64,000 nt of DNA from Pseudomonas sp. LRP2-20 (GTDB lineage Bacteria; Pseudomonadota; Gammaproteobacteria; Pseudomonadales; Pseudomonadaceae). The notes under the pieces are model-generated. The model was not told the origin of the DNA and searched no databases. It saw nothing but the letters and a program-made list of their open reading frames with translations. Shown here one piece after another: positions 10,501 to 19,770 of the stretch (the stretch's first letter is position 1; the number at the start of each line of letters is the position of its first letter). The translations under genes were made by a program, and so were the position numbers. The stretch spans positions 1,060,001 to 1,124,000 of the forward strand of contig NZ_AP025944.1 in assembly GCF_024349685.1 (NCBI RefSeq), given 5' to 3'.

Positions 10501-11394
10501 CTGCCGCCTGCCGACCCGACTGAGACACAATCGGAAGAGGGCCCCGACCCGCTGGCTTCGTTCGACCCACGCAAGGTACCGGCCCTGGACCTGAGCATCG
10601 ACAAGCTGTACCGCGGCGATGACCTGTTCGGCAGTGCCGCGCTGAAGCTGCGCCCGACTGCACGTGGTGTGGCGGCGCAGGACATCGACCTCGATTTCAA
10701 AGGCCTGCATGTCGATGGCAGCGGTGGTTGGGAAGGCGAAACCGGCGCGACCAGCAGCTGGTACAAAGGCCGACTCGATGGCAAGAACCTTGCTGATGTG
10801 CTCAAGGCCTGGGGCTTCGCCCCGACCGTGACCAGTCGCGACTTCCGCCTGGATGTGGACGGCCGTTGGCCCGGTTCGCCAGCCTGGGTCGGCCTCAAAC
10901 GCTTCTCTGGCAGCATGGATGCAGCCTTGCGCAGCGGTCAGTTCGTCGAAGTGGAAGGTGGCGCCCAGGCCCTGCGCGTGTTCGGCCTGCTCAACTTCAA
11001 CTCGATTGGCCGGCGCCTGCGCCTGGACTTCTCCGACCTGTTCGAAAAGGGTCTGGCCTATGACCGGGTCAAGGGCCTGCTGGTGGCCAGCAACGGCGTC
11101 TATGTGACCCGCGAGCCGATCACCGTGACCGGGCCGTCGAGCAACTTCGAACTCGATGGCACCTTGGACCTGGTGCGCGATCAGGTCGCTGCCAACCTCC
11201 AGGTGACCCTGCCGGTGACCAACAACCTGCCGCTGGCCGCACTGATCGTCGGTGCGCCAGCGGTCGGTGGTGCGCTGTTCCTGGTCGATCGGCTGATCGG
11301 CGACCGGGTGTCGCGTTTCGCCAGCGTGCACTATCGCGTCGAAGGCCCGGTGAAAGAGCCTAAAATCACCTTTGTGAAACCGTTCGATAAATAA
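7579..11394 (+). CDS. yhdP: YhdP/AsmA-like envelope phospholipid-transport protein
   Basis: This very large protein (1271 residues) has one N-terminal membrane anchor (LGICALLAVLVALYVSL) followed by repeated beta-rich AsmA/DUF3971 segments. It ends in a hydrophobic patch (LAALIVGAPAVGGALFLVDRLI) and KEPKITFVKPFDK, typical of the YhdP family. Family knowledge from E. coli places YhdP as a bridge moving phospholipid to the outer membrane, redundantly with TamB and YdbH. ATGs at 7579 and 7585 are both usable; GGAGG at 7571-7575 fits the second somewhat better. It follows rng by 82 bp. Confidence 0.93.
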   Translation: MAMGRLNRVLVALTRWGLGICALLAVLVALYVSLGRELVPLVAEYRADVESKAEQALGLPVHVGALEGHWSGLAPVLRVRDLQLGEGASALRLDDVKVVPDLWASLTSREVRLARIELGGLQLILREDEQGGWALEGLPKKDDAPLDPAEMLQRLRQLGRIDVFDSQVTLQPWQRDPVTLTYVSVGLQAGASRQALDLRATLPDGQPLAVNLRSRASAKAWRDGEVEAYLSLPQSDWARWLPPRLLGQWRAEALKAGGEFWVDWSKGQLQQAVVRLNAPQLQGAYAERKAVALDNLALSAWFQRRDQGFDVVVDSLAASIGKTRWESHLQVNQRLGDDPAGETWQVQADRLDLTPLTPLIEALAPLPDKLMTVVDALKVTGALRNVRLEARPKAEGDQRLQFAANLERVGFDAYHGAPAAGNVSGSISGDLGHGELRLDTDAFMLHLYPIFAKPWHYQKANARLTWALDKHGFTLIAPYLKVLGEEGKIAGDFLIRLLFDEGTESYMDLRVGLTEGDGRYTAKYLPEVLSPALDEWLRSAIVKGNVDQGYFQYQGSLNHGAAPEARSISLFFKVHDAALDFQPGWPQVQQVDGDVLIEDSGVRIKASKGLLLDTQVSDVSVNIPHVDSGQHSHLYLDGDFDGSLGDGLKILKEAPIGTGEIFAGWEGEGPLKGKLKLDVPLAHGERPKVLVDFATADAHLKVAPPSLDLTRLKGDFSFDFDKGLSGKNISLQVFGKPATAQISAEGQPGQMQTRINASGQASLKSLTDWLQFKQTLPASGDLPYQLQLNLGSRDNSLNVSSSLKGLAIDLPAPFGKAAADTRDSRFSMNLQGPERRFDAAYADLARFAYAAPADKLGQGRGELLLGAGQAQLPAGQGLRVKGRLESLDLAPWQQQAARFAGDDPGGNARQNLQSVDLSIGQLKAFGMDLNQAVVRLARGGQAWDLRLDSKEVIGNARVPDAKAAPMTVRLQTLRLPPADPTETQSEEGPDPLASFDPRKVPALDLSIDKLYRGDDLFGSAALKLRPTARGVAAQDIDLDFKGLHVDGSGGWEGETGATSSWYKGRLDGKNLADVLKAWGFAPTVTSRDFRLDVDGRWPGSPAWVGLKRFSGSMDAALRSGQFVEVEGGAQALRVFGLLNFNSIGRRLRLDFSDLFEKGLAYDRVKGLLVASNGVYVTREPITVTGPSSNFELDGTLDLVRDQVAANLQVTLPVTNNLPLAALIVGAPAVGGALFLVDRLIGDRVSRFASVHYRVEGPVKEPKITFVKPFDK

Positions 11395-11408
11395 CTTCGG
11401 GAGTGCCC

Positions 11409-12260
11409 ATGAAGGCAGCGGTGATCCAGATGGTCAGCCAGGACGATGTGCTGGCCAACCTGCAGCGTGCGGGGGCCCTGCTCGAACAGGCGGCCCTGGG
11501 CGGCGCACGGCTGGCGGTGCTGCCGGAAAACTTCGCGGCAATGGGGCGCAAGGATGCCGCCGCCATCGGCCGCGCCGAAGCCATGGGCGATGGCCCGATC
11601 CTGCCATGGTTGAAACGTACCGCACGCGACCTCAGATTATGGATTGTCGCCGGTACCTTGCCGCTGCCACCACAAGGTCAGCCTGAAGCCAAGGCCCATG
11701 CCTGTTCGCTGCTCATCGACGAACACGGCGAAGTGGTGGCGCGCTACGACAAGCTGCACCTGTTCGACGTGGATGTGGCCGACAACCGTGGCCGCTACCG
11801 CGAGTCCGATGACTATGCCCATGGAGCCCGGGTGGTGGTGGCCGATACGCCGGTAGGGCGCTTGGGGCTCAGCGTATGCTACGACCTGCGCTTCCCCGAG
11901 CTGTACAGCGCCTTGCGCAGCGCCGGCGCGGAACTGATAACGGCACCGGCCGCCTTTACTGCGGTCACAGGCGCAGCGCATTGGGAAGTGCTGATCCGTG
12001 CCCGGGCCATCGAAACCCAGTGCTATCTGCTGGCGGCGGCACAGGGCGGCACCCATCCAGGCCCACGGGAAACCCACGGGCATGCGGCGATCGTCGACCC
12101 TTGGGGGCGGATCGTCGCCGAACAGGCGCATGGCGAAGCGGTATTGCTCGCCGAGCGCGACATTGAAGAACAGGCGTCCATCCGGGCGCGCATGCCGGTC
12201 ATTAGCCACCGGCGCTTTTTCTCGCAGGACGCCTTGCGGCCTGCGCACACCTCGGAGTGA
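11409..12260 (+). CDS. Carbon-nitrogen hydrolase (nitrilase/Nit family)
   Basis: This is a 283-residue nitrilase-superfamily amidase. The Glu-Lys-Cys triad is visible: Glu40 in VLPENF, Lys115 in RYDKLHLFD, Cys157 in [13 protein letters not shown]. The [10 protein letters not shown] and CYDLRFPE motifs match the Nit1/NIT2-type branch, whose characterised members hydrolyse deaminated glutathione; the substrate here is inferred. The ATG at 11409 gives [10 protein letters not shown]; a GTG two codons earlier is less likely. It lies 14 bp after yhdP and 2 bp before tldD, the usual order in Pseudomonas. Confidence 0.92.
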   Translation: MKAAVIQMVSQDDVLANLQRAGALLEQAALGGARLAVLPENFAAMGRKDAAAIGRAEAMGDGPILPWLKRTARDLRLWIVAGTLPLPPQGQPEAKAHACSLLIDEHGEVVARYDKLHLFDVDVADNRGRYRESDDYAHGARVVVADTPVGRLGLSVCYDLRFPELYSALRSAGAELITAPAAFTAVTGAAHWEVLIRARAIETQCYLLAAAQGGTHPGPRETHGHAAIVDPWGRIVAEQAHGEAVLLAERDIEEQASIRARMPVISHRRFFSQDALRPAHTSE

Positions 12261-12262
12261 CT

Positions 12263-13702
12263 ATGAGCCAGATGTTATCCACCGTCAGCGAGCAGCTCCT
12301 GGCCCCGGGCGGACTCACCCTCGACAGCCTGCAGAGCGTGCTGGGCGAGCTGGCCGGCCCCGGCATCGACGCCGCCGACCTGTATTTCCAGGGCCAGATT
12401 TCGGAAACCTGGGCGCTGGAGGACGGCATCGTCAAAGAGGGCAGCTTCAACCTTGACCAGGGTGTGGGCGTGCGTGCCCAGTCTGGCGAGAAGACCGGCT
12501 TCGCCTACAGCAATGCGATCAACCTCGAGGCGTTGACCTCGGCGGCCCGCGCTGCCCGCTCGATTTCCCGCGCCGGCCAGAATGGCAAGGTGCAGGCGTT
12601 CCGCAGCCAGGACGTGACGGCGCTGTATGCGCCGGACAACCCGCTGGATGTGCTCAGTCGTGCCGAGAAGGTCGAGTTGCTCAAGCGTGTCGATGCTGCC
12701 ACCCGTGCCCTCGACCCGCGCATCCAGCAGGTCAGCGTGAGCATGGCCGGGGTCTGGGAGCGCATCCTGATCGCCGCGGCCGACGGTAGCCTGGCCGCCG
12801 ATGTGCGCCCGCTGGTGCGCTTCAACGTCAGCGTCATCGTCGAGCACAATGGCCGTCGCGAGCGCGGCGGGCAGGGCGGTGGCGGGCGTACCGACTACCG
12901 CTTCTTCACTGAAGACCGCGTCATGGGCTATGCCCGCGAAGCGCTGCGCCAGGCGCTGGTCAACCTCGAGGCTATCCCGGCTCCGGCCGGCACCCTACCG
13001 GTGGTACTGGGTTCCGGCTGGTCGGGCGTGCTGCTGCACGAAGCGGTCGGCCATGGCCTGGAAGGCGACTTCAACCGCAAGGGCAGCTCGGCATTCAGTG
13101 GGCGGATCGGTGAGAAGGTCGCTTCGAGCCTGTGCACCATTGTCGACGACGGCACCCTCGAAGGTCGCCGCGGCTCGTTGAGCGTGGATGACGAAGGTAC
13201 CCCGACCGAATGCACCACGCTGATCGAGAACGGCATCCTCAAGGGCTACATGCAGGACAAGCTCAATGCGCGCCTGATGGGCATGGCAGTTACCGGCAAC
13301 GGCCGTCGCGAGTCTTATGCGCACCTGCCGATGCCGCGCATGACCAACACCTACATGCTGGCCGGCAAAAGCGACCCGCAGGAAATCATCGCCTCGGTGA
13401 AGAAGGGCATCTACTGCGCAAACCTTGGCGGTGGCCAGGTCGATATCACCAGTGGCAAGTTCGTGTTCTCGACCAGCGAAGCCTACCTGATCGAAGACGG
13501 CAAGATCACCGCCCCAGTCAAAGGCGCAACCCTGATCGGCAACGGGCCTGAGGCCATGAGCCGGGTGTCGATGGTCGGTAATGACCTGGCGCTGGACAGT
13601 GGTGTGGGAACGTGCGGCAAGGATGGTCAGTCGGTGCCAGTAGGCGTCGGTCAGCCGACCTTGAAGCTGGATGCAATCACCGTGGGCGGTACAGGCGCTT
13701 GA
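12263..13702 (+). CDS. tldD: Metalloprotease subunit TldD
   Basis: TldD forms a heterodimeric zinc metalloprotease with TldE/PmbA that trims peptides, including microcin and CcdA-type substrates. The 479-residue protein contains the zinc-binding helix [20 protein letters not shown] (HExxxH) and the C-terminal [28 protein letters not shown] block. The ATG at 12263 is preceded by CGGAG at 5 nt; an in-frame GTG two codons earlier overlaps the previous gene. Its partner pmbA lies 780 bp downstream, across darP and a REP pair. Confidence 0.97.
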   Translation: MSQMLSTVSEQLLAPGGLTLDSLQSVLGELAGPGIDAADLYFQGQISETWALEDGIVKEGSFNLDQGVGVRAQSGEKTGFAYSNAINLEALTSAARAARSISRAGQNGKVQAFRSQDVTALYAPDNPLDVLSRAEKVELLKRVDAATRALDPRIQQVSVSMAGVWERILIAAADGSLAADVRPLVRFNVSVIVEHNGRRERGGQGGGGRTDYRFFTEDRVMGYAREALRQALVNLEAIPAPAGTLPVVLGSGWSGVLLHEAVGHGLEGDFNRKGSSAFSGRIGEKVASSLCTIVDDGTLEGRRGSLSVDDEGTPTECTTLIENGILKGYMQDKLNARLMGMAVTGNGRRESYAHLPMPRMTNTYMLAGKSDPQEIIASVKKGIYCANLGGGQVDITSGKFVFSTSEAYLIEDGKITAPVKGATLIGNGPEAMSRVSMVGNDLALDSGVGTCGKDGQSVPVGVGQPTLKLDAITVGGTGA

Positions 13703-13716
13703 TGATACGCGCTGCC

Positions 13717-13833
13717 TGTAGGAGCGGCCTTGTGTCGCGAAAGGGCCGCAAGGCGGCCCCGGGATATCAGCGACACAGCAGAAACGGATGGGGCTGCTGC
13801 GCAGCCCTTTCGCGACGCAAGGCCGCTCCTACA
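13717..13833. repeat. REP-type inverted pair after tldD
   Basis: TGTAGGAGCGGCCTTGTGTC at 13717 is mirrored by an almost perfect reverse complement ending at 13833 (TTTCGCGACGCAAGGCCGC followed by TCCTACA). It lies between the convergent ends of tldD and darP. It fits Pseudomonas REP/BIME elements and may also stop transcription from both sides. Confidence 0.8.
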
Positions 13834-13851
13834 AGCGGCCAGCGGCGGGAA

Positions 13852-14373
13852 TCAGCGCAGACCGCGCTGCATCTCGTCGAGATCACGGATGTACTTGAAC
13901 ACCTTGCGCGCAGCGGCAGGCGGTTTGTTCCGCGCCTTTTCGTGCTGGGCATGACGGATCAGCGAGCGCAGTTGCTGGCGATCGGTCTCGGGGTATTCGT
14001 TGACGAAACGCTCGAGGTCTTCGTCGTTACCGTCGATCAGGCGGTCGCGCCAGCGCTCCAGGTTGTGGAAGCGCTCGTTGTACTGGCGGCTGGAGCTGTC
14101 GATCTGCTCGAGCACGGCGTGGATGGCATCCAGGTCTTGGTCGCGCATCAGCTTGCCGACGAACGACATGTGGCGTTTGCGTGCGCCGTGGGCTGTGTGC
14201 TTGCTGGCGTCGGCCAGGGCCTTGCGCAGCTCGTCGGTGAGCGGCAGGCGCGCCAGGGTATCGGCCTTGACTGTGGTCAGGCGTTCGCCGAGTTCGACCA
14301 GCGCATGCAGCTCGCGCTTGATCTGGGTTTTGCTTTTTTCGCCGTCGAAGGCGTCGTCGTATGAATCAACCAT
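13852..14373 (-). CDS. darP: Ribosome-associated protein DarP/YjgA
   Basis: This is a 173-residue, highly charged protein of the DUF615/YjgA family ([50 protein letters not shown]). In E. coli the family member, DarP, associates with late 50S precursors. It is divergent from pmbA, sharing 108 bp of promoter region, and convergent with tldD. The start ATG gives [20 protein letters not shown]. The yjgA-pmbA divergent pair is widely conserved. Confidence 0.93.
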   Translation of the reverse strand: MVDSYDDAFDGEKSKTQIKRELHALVELGERLTTVKADTLARLPLTDELRKALADASKHTAHGARKRHMSFVGKLMRDQDLDAIHAVLEQIDSSSRQYNERFHNLERWRDRLIDGNDEDLERFVNEYPETDRQQLRSLIRHAQHEKARNKPPAAARKVFKYIRDLDEMQRGLR

Positions 14374-14481
14374 GGTGGCAGTCCGCTAGAAATCGCCGCC
14401 ATGATAACCAGTCGGGGGCCGCTTGTCCGGCCCGGTCGTAGAATGACCTTTGCCGAACGCAGAATTTGAGTGGAGAAAACC

Positions 14482-15828
14482 ATGAGTGCAGTCCAGAGCG
14501 TAGGCCCCAAGGACCTGCCAGCGTTGCAGGAGCAGGTCGAAGCGATCATTGCAGAAGCGCGCAAGCAAGGCGCCAGTGCCTGCGAAGTGGCGGTATCGCT
14601 GGAGCAGGGCCTGTCCACCACGGTGCGTCAGCGCGAGGTCGAGACGGTCGAGTTCAACCGCGACCAAGGCTTTGGCATCACCCTCTATGTCGGCCAGCGC
14701 AAGGGCTCGGCCAGCACCTCGGCCAGTGGCCCGGAGGCTATCCGCGAAACCGTGGCCGCTGCCCTGGCGATTGCCAAACACACCTCCGAGGACGAATGCT
14801 CGGGCCTGGCTGACGCCGCGCTGATGGCCCGCGAGATTCCCGACCTCGACCTTTATCACGACTGGGACATCGAGCCGGAGAAAGCCATCGAGATGGCGCT
14901 GACCTGCGAGGCGGCGGCATTCGACGCCGACAAGCGCATCCTCAATGCCGATGGCACCACCTTGAATACCCACCAAGGTTGCCGCGTATACGGCAACAGC
15001 CACGGCTTCATCGGTGGCTACGCTTCGACCCGGCACAGCCTGAGCTGCGTGATGATCGCCGAAGGTGATGGCCAGATGCAGCGCGACTACTGGTATGACG
15101 TGAACCGCCAGGGCAACCTGCTGGCCGACCCGCGCAGCATTGGCGTGCGCGCCGCCCAGCGTGCCGCCAGCCGCTTGGGCGCGCGGCCGGTACCGACCTG
15201 CGAAGTGCCGGTACTGTTCTCCGCCGAGCTGGCAGGCGGCCTGTTCGGCAGCTTCCTGTCGGCCATCTCGGGGGGCAACCTGTACCGCAAATCGTCGTTC
15301 CTTGATGGCGCCATTGGCCAGCGCCTGTTCCCGTCCTGGCTCACCCTCGACGAGCGCCCGCACATTCCGCGTGCGCTGGGCAGCGCCGCATTCGACGGTG
15401 ATGGCCTGGCGACCTACGCCAAACCGTTCGTCGACCAAGGCGAGCTGGTGTCCTACCTGCTGGGTACCTACTCCGGGCGCAAACTGGGCCTGCCGAGTAC
15501 TGCCAACGCCGGGGGCGTGCACAACCTGTACGTTACCCATGGCGTCGAAGACCAGGCGGCGCTGATTCGCCGCATGGGCCGTGGCCTGCTGGTGACCGAG
15601 CTGATGGGCCATGGCCTGAACATGGTGACCGGCGACTATTCGCGCGGTGCGGCGGGCTTCTGGGTCGAGAATGGCGAGATCCAGCATGCTGTGCAGGAAG
15701 TGACCATTGCCGGAAACATGAAGGATATGTTCCAGCAGATTGTCGCGATCGGCAGTGATCTTGAGACCCGTAGCAATATTCACACAGGGTCGGTGCTGAT
15801 CGAGCGGATGACCGTCGCTGGCAGCTGA
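14482..15828 (+). CDS. pmbA: Metalloprotease subunit PmbA/TldE
   Basis: TldE/PmbA is the non-zinc partner of TldD. The 448 residues match the family length. They include NRDQGFGITLYVGQRKGSAS near the N-terminus, GGNLYRKSSFLDGAIGQRLF in the middle, and a C-terminal IHTGSVLIERMTVAG. The ATG at 14482 follows GGAG by 6 nt; an in-frame GTG four codons earlier is disfavoured. A rho-independent terminator lies 28 bp downstream. Confidence 0.96.
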   Translation: MSAVQSVGPKDLPALQEQVEAIIAEARKQGASACEVAVSLEQGLSTTVRQREVETVEFNRDQGFGITLYVGQRKGSASTSASGPEAIRETVAAALAIAKHTSEDECSGLADAALMAREIPDLDLYHDWDIEPEKAIEMALTCEAAAFDADKRILNADGTTLNTHQGCRVYGNSHGFIGGYASTRHSLSCVMIAEGDGQMQRDYWYDVNRQGNLLADPRSIGVRAAQRAASRLGARPVPTCEVPVLFSAELAGGLFGSFLSAISGGNLYRKSSFLDGAIGQRLFPSWLTLDERPHIPRALGSAAFDGDGLATYAKPFVDQGELVSYLLGTYSGRKLGLPSTANAGGVHNLYVTHGVEDQAALIRRMGRGLLVTELMGHGLNMVTGDYSRGAAGFWVENGEIQHAVQEVTIAGNMKDMFQQIVAIGSDLETRSNIHTGSVLIERMTVAGS

Positions 15829-15856
15829 AAACTGCCGGAATTGCCCACTGACATTG

Positions 15857-15884
15857 AAACCCGGCCATCGCGCCGGGTTTTTCT
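15857..15884 (+). terminator. Rho-independent terminator of pmbA
   Basis: AAACCCGGC and GCCGGGTTT form a 9-bp stem with a 6-nt loop, followed by a short T-rich tail. Confidence 0.8.
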
Positions 15885-15923
15885 TTCATCACGATCCACT
15901 TGAAGTGATTCTATTTATCACTT

Positions 15924-15942
15924 AATAATGAATATCATTATC
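15924..15942. promoter_or_regulatory. Fur box upstream of fagA
   Basis: AATAATGAATATCATTATC matches the 19-bp Fur consensus GATAATGATAATCATTATC at 16 of 19 positions. It lies 13 bp before the first possible fagA start, where bound Fur-Fe(II) would block RNA polymerase. In P. aeruginosa the syntenic fagA-fumC-orfX-sodA operon is known to be Fur-repressed, which supports the same control here. Confidence 0.88.
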
Positions 15943-15955
15943 CAGTAACCCGGCG

Positions 15956-16357
15956 ATGATGTTCATGAAACCCGTCCTCCGCGAACTGCCCTACCTGGAA
16001 AACTGGCGCTGGCTCAGCCGGCGCATCCGCTGCGCCCTCGAACCCGACGAGCCGCGCCTGATCGAGCACTACCTGGCCGAAGGCCGTTACCTGGTGTGCT
16101 GCACCGAAACCTCGCCATGGACCGTGGCACTGACTTCGTTCCGCCTGCTGCTGGATACCGCCTGCGACCGCATGTTGCCGTGGCACTGGCGCTGCCTGTG
16201 CCTGGACCAGGCCTGGCGCCCGCTGCTTGACCTGCGCAACCTCGATCGCCGCGAACAGAACCAGCGCTGGCAGCCCTATGCCTTGCAGCTGGCCAACTGC
16301 CGGCTGCTGCCGTCGATTTCTCCCGATGAACTGATGCAAGGACTTGAAGATGAGTGA
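15956..16357 (+). CDS. fagA: Fur-associated protein FagA
   Basis: This 133-residue protein (MMFMKPVLRELPYLENWRWLSRR) is the first gene after the Fur box and overlaps fumC by 8 nt. Position and size match fagA, the unknown-function leader gene of the iron-regulated fumC-sodA operon in P. aeruginosa. Charged and aromatic segments (RRIRCALEPDEPRLIEHYLAEGRYLVC, NQRWQPYALQLANCRLLPSISPDEL) show no enzyme motif. Three closely spaced ATGs (15956, 15959, 15965) are possible, and none has a good ribosome-binding site. Confidence 0.85.
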   Translation: MMFMKPVLRELPYLENWRWLSRRIRCALEPDEPRLIEHYLAEGRYLVCCTETSPWTVALTSFRLLLDTACDRMLPWHWRCLCLDQAWRPLLDLRNLDRREQNQRWQPYALQLANCRLLPSISPDELMQGLEDE

Positions 16358-17726
16358 TACCCGTATCGAGCGTGACAGCATGGGCGAGCTGCAGGTGCCG
16401 GCCAAGGCCCTGTATGGCGCCCAGACCCAGCGCGCGGTCGACAACTTCCCGATCAGCGGCCAGCGCATGCCGGCCCAGTTCATCCGGGCCCTGTTGCTGG
16501 CCAAGGCCGCTGCGGCCAAGGCCAACATCGAACTGGAGCAACTGTCGGCGGGGCAGGGCCAGGCGATCGCCAAGGCGGTCGAGCAACTGTTGGCCGAAGA
16601 TTTCATCCAGCACTTCCCGGTGGATGTATTCCAGACCGGTTCCGGCACCAGTTCGAACATGAATGCCAATGAGGTGATCGCCACCTTGGCCAGCCGCATC
16701 CTCGGCGAGCCGGTCAATGCCAACGACCACGTCAACTGTGGCCAGAGCAGCAACGACATCATCCCGACCAGCATCCACGTCAGTGCCGCCCTGGCCCTGC
16801 ATGAGCAACTGTTGCCGGCGCTGAGCCACCTGGTCCAGGTGATCGAGGCCAAGTCAGCACACGTGCATCAGTATGTGAAAACCGGTCGAACCCACCTGAT
16901 GGATGCCATGCCGGTGCGCATGAGCCAGGTGCTCGACGGCTGGGCTGCGCAAATCAACGCTGCCAAGGCACATCTCCAGGCAACCTTGCCGAGCCTGCAG
17001 GCACTGGCCCAGGGTGGCACGGCCGTGGGCACCGGGATCAATGCCCATCCACAGTTCGCTGCCGGCTTCGCGCGCCAGTTGAGTGCTCTCACCCAGGTCG
17101 AGTTCACCCCCGGCCAAAACCTGTTCGCCCTGATCGGCTCCCAGGACACCGCCGTTGCGCTGTCTGGCCAACTCAAGACCACCGCGGTGGCGCTGATGAA
17201 GATTGCCAACGACCTGCGCTGGATGAACTCAGGCCCTTTGGCCGGCCTGGGCGAAATCGAGCTGCAGGGCCTGCAGCCGGGCTCATCGATCATGCCGGGC
17301 AAGGTCAACCCGGTGATCCCGGAGGCGACCGCCATGGTTGCCGCGCAGGTGATCGGCAATGACGCCACCATCGCGGTGGCCGGCCAGTCGGGCAACTTCG
17401 AACTGAACGTGATGCTGCCGGTGATCGCCCGCAACCTGCTGGAGAGCATCGAGCTGATGGCCAATGCCAGCCGCCTGCTGGCCGACAAGGCCATTGCCAG
17501 CTTCAAGGTCAACGAAGGCAAGCTCAAGGAAGCCTTGGCGCGCAACCCGATTCTGGTTACCGCGCTGAACCCGATCATCGGTTACCTCAAAGCCGCCGAC
17601 ATTGCCAAGACGGCCTACAAACAGGGCCGTCCGATCATCGATGTCGCACTGGAGCACACCGACCTGTCGCGCGACCAGCTGGAGGCGCTGCTGGATCCGG
17701 AAAAACTCACCGCAGGCGGTATCTGA
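16350..17726 (+). CDS. fumC: Class II (iron-independent) fumarate hydratase
   Basis: FumC interconverts fumarate and malate in the TCA cycle without an Fe-S cluster, so it replaces iron-dependent fumarase under iron limitation or oxidative stress. The 458 residues include the superfamily signature GSSIMPGKVNP near 310, plus QTGSGTSSNMNANEVIA and GRTHLMDAMPVRMSQ. The ATG at 16350 gives MSDTRIERDSMGELQVP; it overlaps fagA, suggesting coupled translation. Its place behind a Fur box and before Mn-SOD fits an iron-sparing operon. Confidence 0.97.
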   Translation: MSDTRIERDSMGELQVPAKALYGAQTQRAVDNFPISGQRMPAQFIRALLLAKAAAAKANIELEQLSAGQGQAIAKAVEQLLAEDFIQHFPVDVFQTGSGTSSNMNANEVIATLASRILGEPVNANDHVNCGQSSNDIIPTSIHVSAALALHEQLLPALSHLVQVIEAKSAHVHQYVKTGRTHLMDAMPVRMSQVLDGWAAQINAAKAHLQATLPSLQALAQGGTAVGTGINAHPQFAAGFARQLSALTQVEFTPGQNLFALIGSQDTAVALSGQLKTTAVALMKIANDLRWMNSGPLAGLGEIELQGLQPGSSIMPGKVNPVIPEATAMVAAQVIGNDATIAVAGQSGNFELNVMLPVIARNLLESIELMANASRLLADKAIASFKVNEGKLKEALARNPILVTALNPIIGYLKAADIAKTAYKQGRPIIDVALEHTDLSRDQLEALLDPEKLTAGGI

Positions 17727-17756
17727 CAAGCCGCCGGGCCCAGAGGAAGTAACGTC

Positions 17757-18218
17757 ATGCAGCACTGGAAACGCACCACCGAGGCCGCCAACCGCCTGTT
17801 CGAACAGGGCCAGCTGGTCGATGCCCGGGAGCACTATCTGCAAGCATTGGCCCTGGCCCAGGTGCTGTTCGAGCGCTGGCATGACGTGGACGAAGCGGTG
17901 GCCGCGCTGGTCATTGCCCATCACAACCTGGCCGACCTGCACCTGCGCCTGAACCAGCCGCACGAGAGCGCCGACTACCTGTGCGCCGCCCATCAGCGAT
18001 TGCTCCAGGCCAGCCAGGAGGCGCGTTTGCCGCAGGCGCTGCGTGCTGCAGCGCTGCGCCACAGCGGACCAACCTATACCGAACTGCTGAGTTTCATCGC
18101 CGAGTACGGCCAGTACCCGCGTACCGAGCGCCTGCTCAACCGCCATGGCGCCGTGGCCAGCGAACTCGCTGCCCAGCCGGATGTGGCGCCCAGAACCCAT
18201 GCCTACGGAATCCATTGA
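17757..18218 (+). CDS. TPR-like conserved protein of the fumC-sodA operon (orfX)
   Basis: This 153-residue helical protein sits between fumC (30 bp) and sodA (1 bp), where P. aeruginosa has orfX. The first ~110 residues look like TPR helices ([32 protein letters not shown]). No catalytic motif is visible. A good AGAGGAAG site precedes the start. Function unknown; cotranscription with fumC and sodA is very likely. Confidence 0.85.
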   Translation: MQHWKRTTEAANRLFEQGQLVDAREHYLQALALAQVLFERWHDVDEAVAALVIAHHNLADLHLRLNQPHESADYLCAAHQRLLQASQEARLPQALRAAALRHSGPTYTELLSFIAEYGQYPRTERLLNRHGAVASELAAQPDVAPRTHAYGIH

Positions 18219-18219
18219 T

Positions 18220-18831
18220 ATGTCGCATACCTTGCCTGCCCTGACTTATGCCTACGATGCGCTGGAACCGCACATCGATGCGCAAACCATGGAAATCCAT
18301 CACACCAAGCACCATCAGACCTACGTCAATGGCCTGAACGCGGCCATCGAGGGGACCGAGTGGGCCGAATGGCCAGTCGAGATACTGGTCGCTGCAGTGA
18401 AGCAGCTGCCCGAGAACCTGCGTGGTGCAGTCACCAACCACGGGGGTGGGCACGCCAACCACAGCCTGTTCTGGACGGTCATGTCGCCCCAGGGCGGCGG
18501 GCAGCCCCACGGCCAGCTGGCCCTGGCCATCGACGCCGAGCTGGGTGGTTTCGAAGCATTCAAGGATGCCTTCACCAAGGCGGCGCTGACCCGTTTTGGC
18601 AGCGGCTGGGCATGGCTCAGTGTTACGCCACAAAACAAGCTGGTAGTGGAAAGCAGTGGTAACCAGGACAGCCCGCTGATGCACGGCAATACGCCGATCC
18701 TTGGCCTGGACGTGTGGGAGCACGCCTATTACCTGAAGTACCAGAACCGTCGCCCGGAATACATTGGGGCTTTCTACAACGTGATCGACTGGGCGGAAGT
18801 GGATCGCCGCTATCACCAAGCCTTGAAGTGA
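18220..18831 (+). CDS. sodA: Superoxide dismutase, Mn type
   Basis: This is a 203-residue Fe/Mn-family SOD. Metal ligands are visible: His27 in MEIHHTKHH, the His in [11 protein letters not shown], and Asp/His in [16 protein letters not shown]. The GGGHANH motif and the [19 protein letters not shown] block favour the manganese form. It starts one base after the orfX stop, in the Fur-controlled operon, consistent with Mn-SOD made when iron is scarce. Metal specificity is inferred from motifs and context. Confidence 0.95.
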   Translation: MSHTLPALTYAYDALEPHIDAQTMEIHHTKHHQTYVNGLNAAIEGTEWAEWPVEILVAAVKQLPENLRGAVTNHGGGHANHSLFWTVMSPQGGGQPHGQLALAIDAELGGFEAFKDAFTKAALTRFGSGWAWLSVTPQNKLVVESSGNQDSPLMHGNTPILGLDVWEHAYYLKYQNRRPEYIGAFYNVIDWAEVDRRYHQALK

Positions 18832-18842
18832 GTCGGCCCGGT

Positions 18843-19736
18843 ATGCGCACGGAGGTGATGTCTGTCGGCAGTGTGCGCCTGTTCCGGCTGGCGCTGGGTA
18901 CTTTGCTGTTGCTGGTCGGCACTGCGCTGCTGCTGGCCCGGGGCATCGCCTGGCTGGACCTGGAACCGCGCATGCTGCGTGCCCTGGAAGGTGGCGCACT
19001 GTGCGCGCTAGGTACGGCGTTGGGTGCTGTACCGGTGCTGGTGATCCGCAATATGCCGGTAGCCCTGGCCGATAGCTTGCTGGGCTTCGGGGCAGGGGTG
19101 ATGCTGGCGGCCACGGCGTTCTCGCTGATCATCCCCGGCCTGGATGCCGCCCAGGCCATTGGTTTCAGCCCTTGGGGCGCCGGAGGCCTGATCAGCTTCG
19201 GCCTGATGCTCGGTGCCCTGTGCCTGTTTCTGGTCGACCTCAAGGTCTCTGGTGCTTCGCCGCAAGCGCTGGTCGGTACCGAAAATCAGCCCGTGATCGC
19301 CGCGCGGATCTGGTTGTTCGTGATCGCCATCATTGCCCATAACATCCCTGAAGGTATGGCCATCGGTGTATCTGCCGGCGGTGGCATGGCCGACGCCGAT
19401 AGCCTGGCGATGGGCATTGCCTTGCAGGATGTGCCCGAAGGGCTGGTGATAGCGTTGGTGCTGGCAGGGGCGGGGATGCCACGGTTCAAGGCGTTTCTGA
19501 TCGGCGCCGCTTCTGGCCTGGTAGAGCCAGTGGCTGCAGTGATCTGTGCCTGGCTGGTGAACATGGCGCAGCTGCTGTTGCCGGTGGGCCTGGCCTGTGC
19601 AGCCGGGGCGATGTTGCTGGTGGTGACCCAGGAGATCATTCCCGAGTCACGCAGCAATGACCATCACCGCTTGGCCAGCCTGGGGCTTTGCCTCGGTTTT
19701 TGCCTGATGATGGTGATGGATACGGCGATGTCGTGA
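18843..19736 (+). CDS. ZIP-family divalent metal transporter
   Basis: This is an eight-helix inner-membrane protein of about 297 residues. ZIP metal-site motifs are clear: AHNIPEGMAIGVSAG in helix 4 and LQDVPEGLVIALVLAG in helix 5. It follows sodA by 11 bp, as its counterpart does in P. aeruginosa, so it probably imports Mn(II) or Zn(II) to support Mn-SOD when iron is low; the metal is inferred. Start uncertain: ATG 18843 has no clear site, while GGAGGTG at 18851 is too close to ATG 18858. Confidence 0.88.
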   Translation: MRTEVMSVGSVRLFRLALGTLLLLVGTALLLARGIAWLDLEPRMLRALEGGALCALGTALGAVPVLVIRNMPVALADSLLGFGAGVMLAATAFSLIIPGLDAAQAIGFSPWGAGGLISFGLMLGALCLFLVDLKVSGASPQALVGTENQPVIAARIWLFVIAIIAHNIPEGMAIGVSAGGGMADADSLAMGIALQDVPEGLVIALVLAGAGMPRFKAFLIGAASGLVEPVAAVICAWLVNMAQLLLPVGLACAAGAMLLVVTQEIIPESRSNDHHRLASLGLCLGFCLMMVMDTAMS

Positions 19737-19770
19737 TTTTGGCCTGGGGCCCGCCGGCGGGTTTGTTGTG

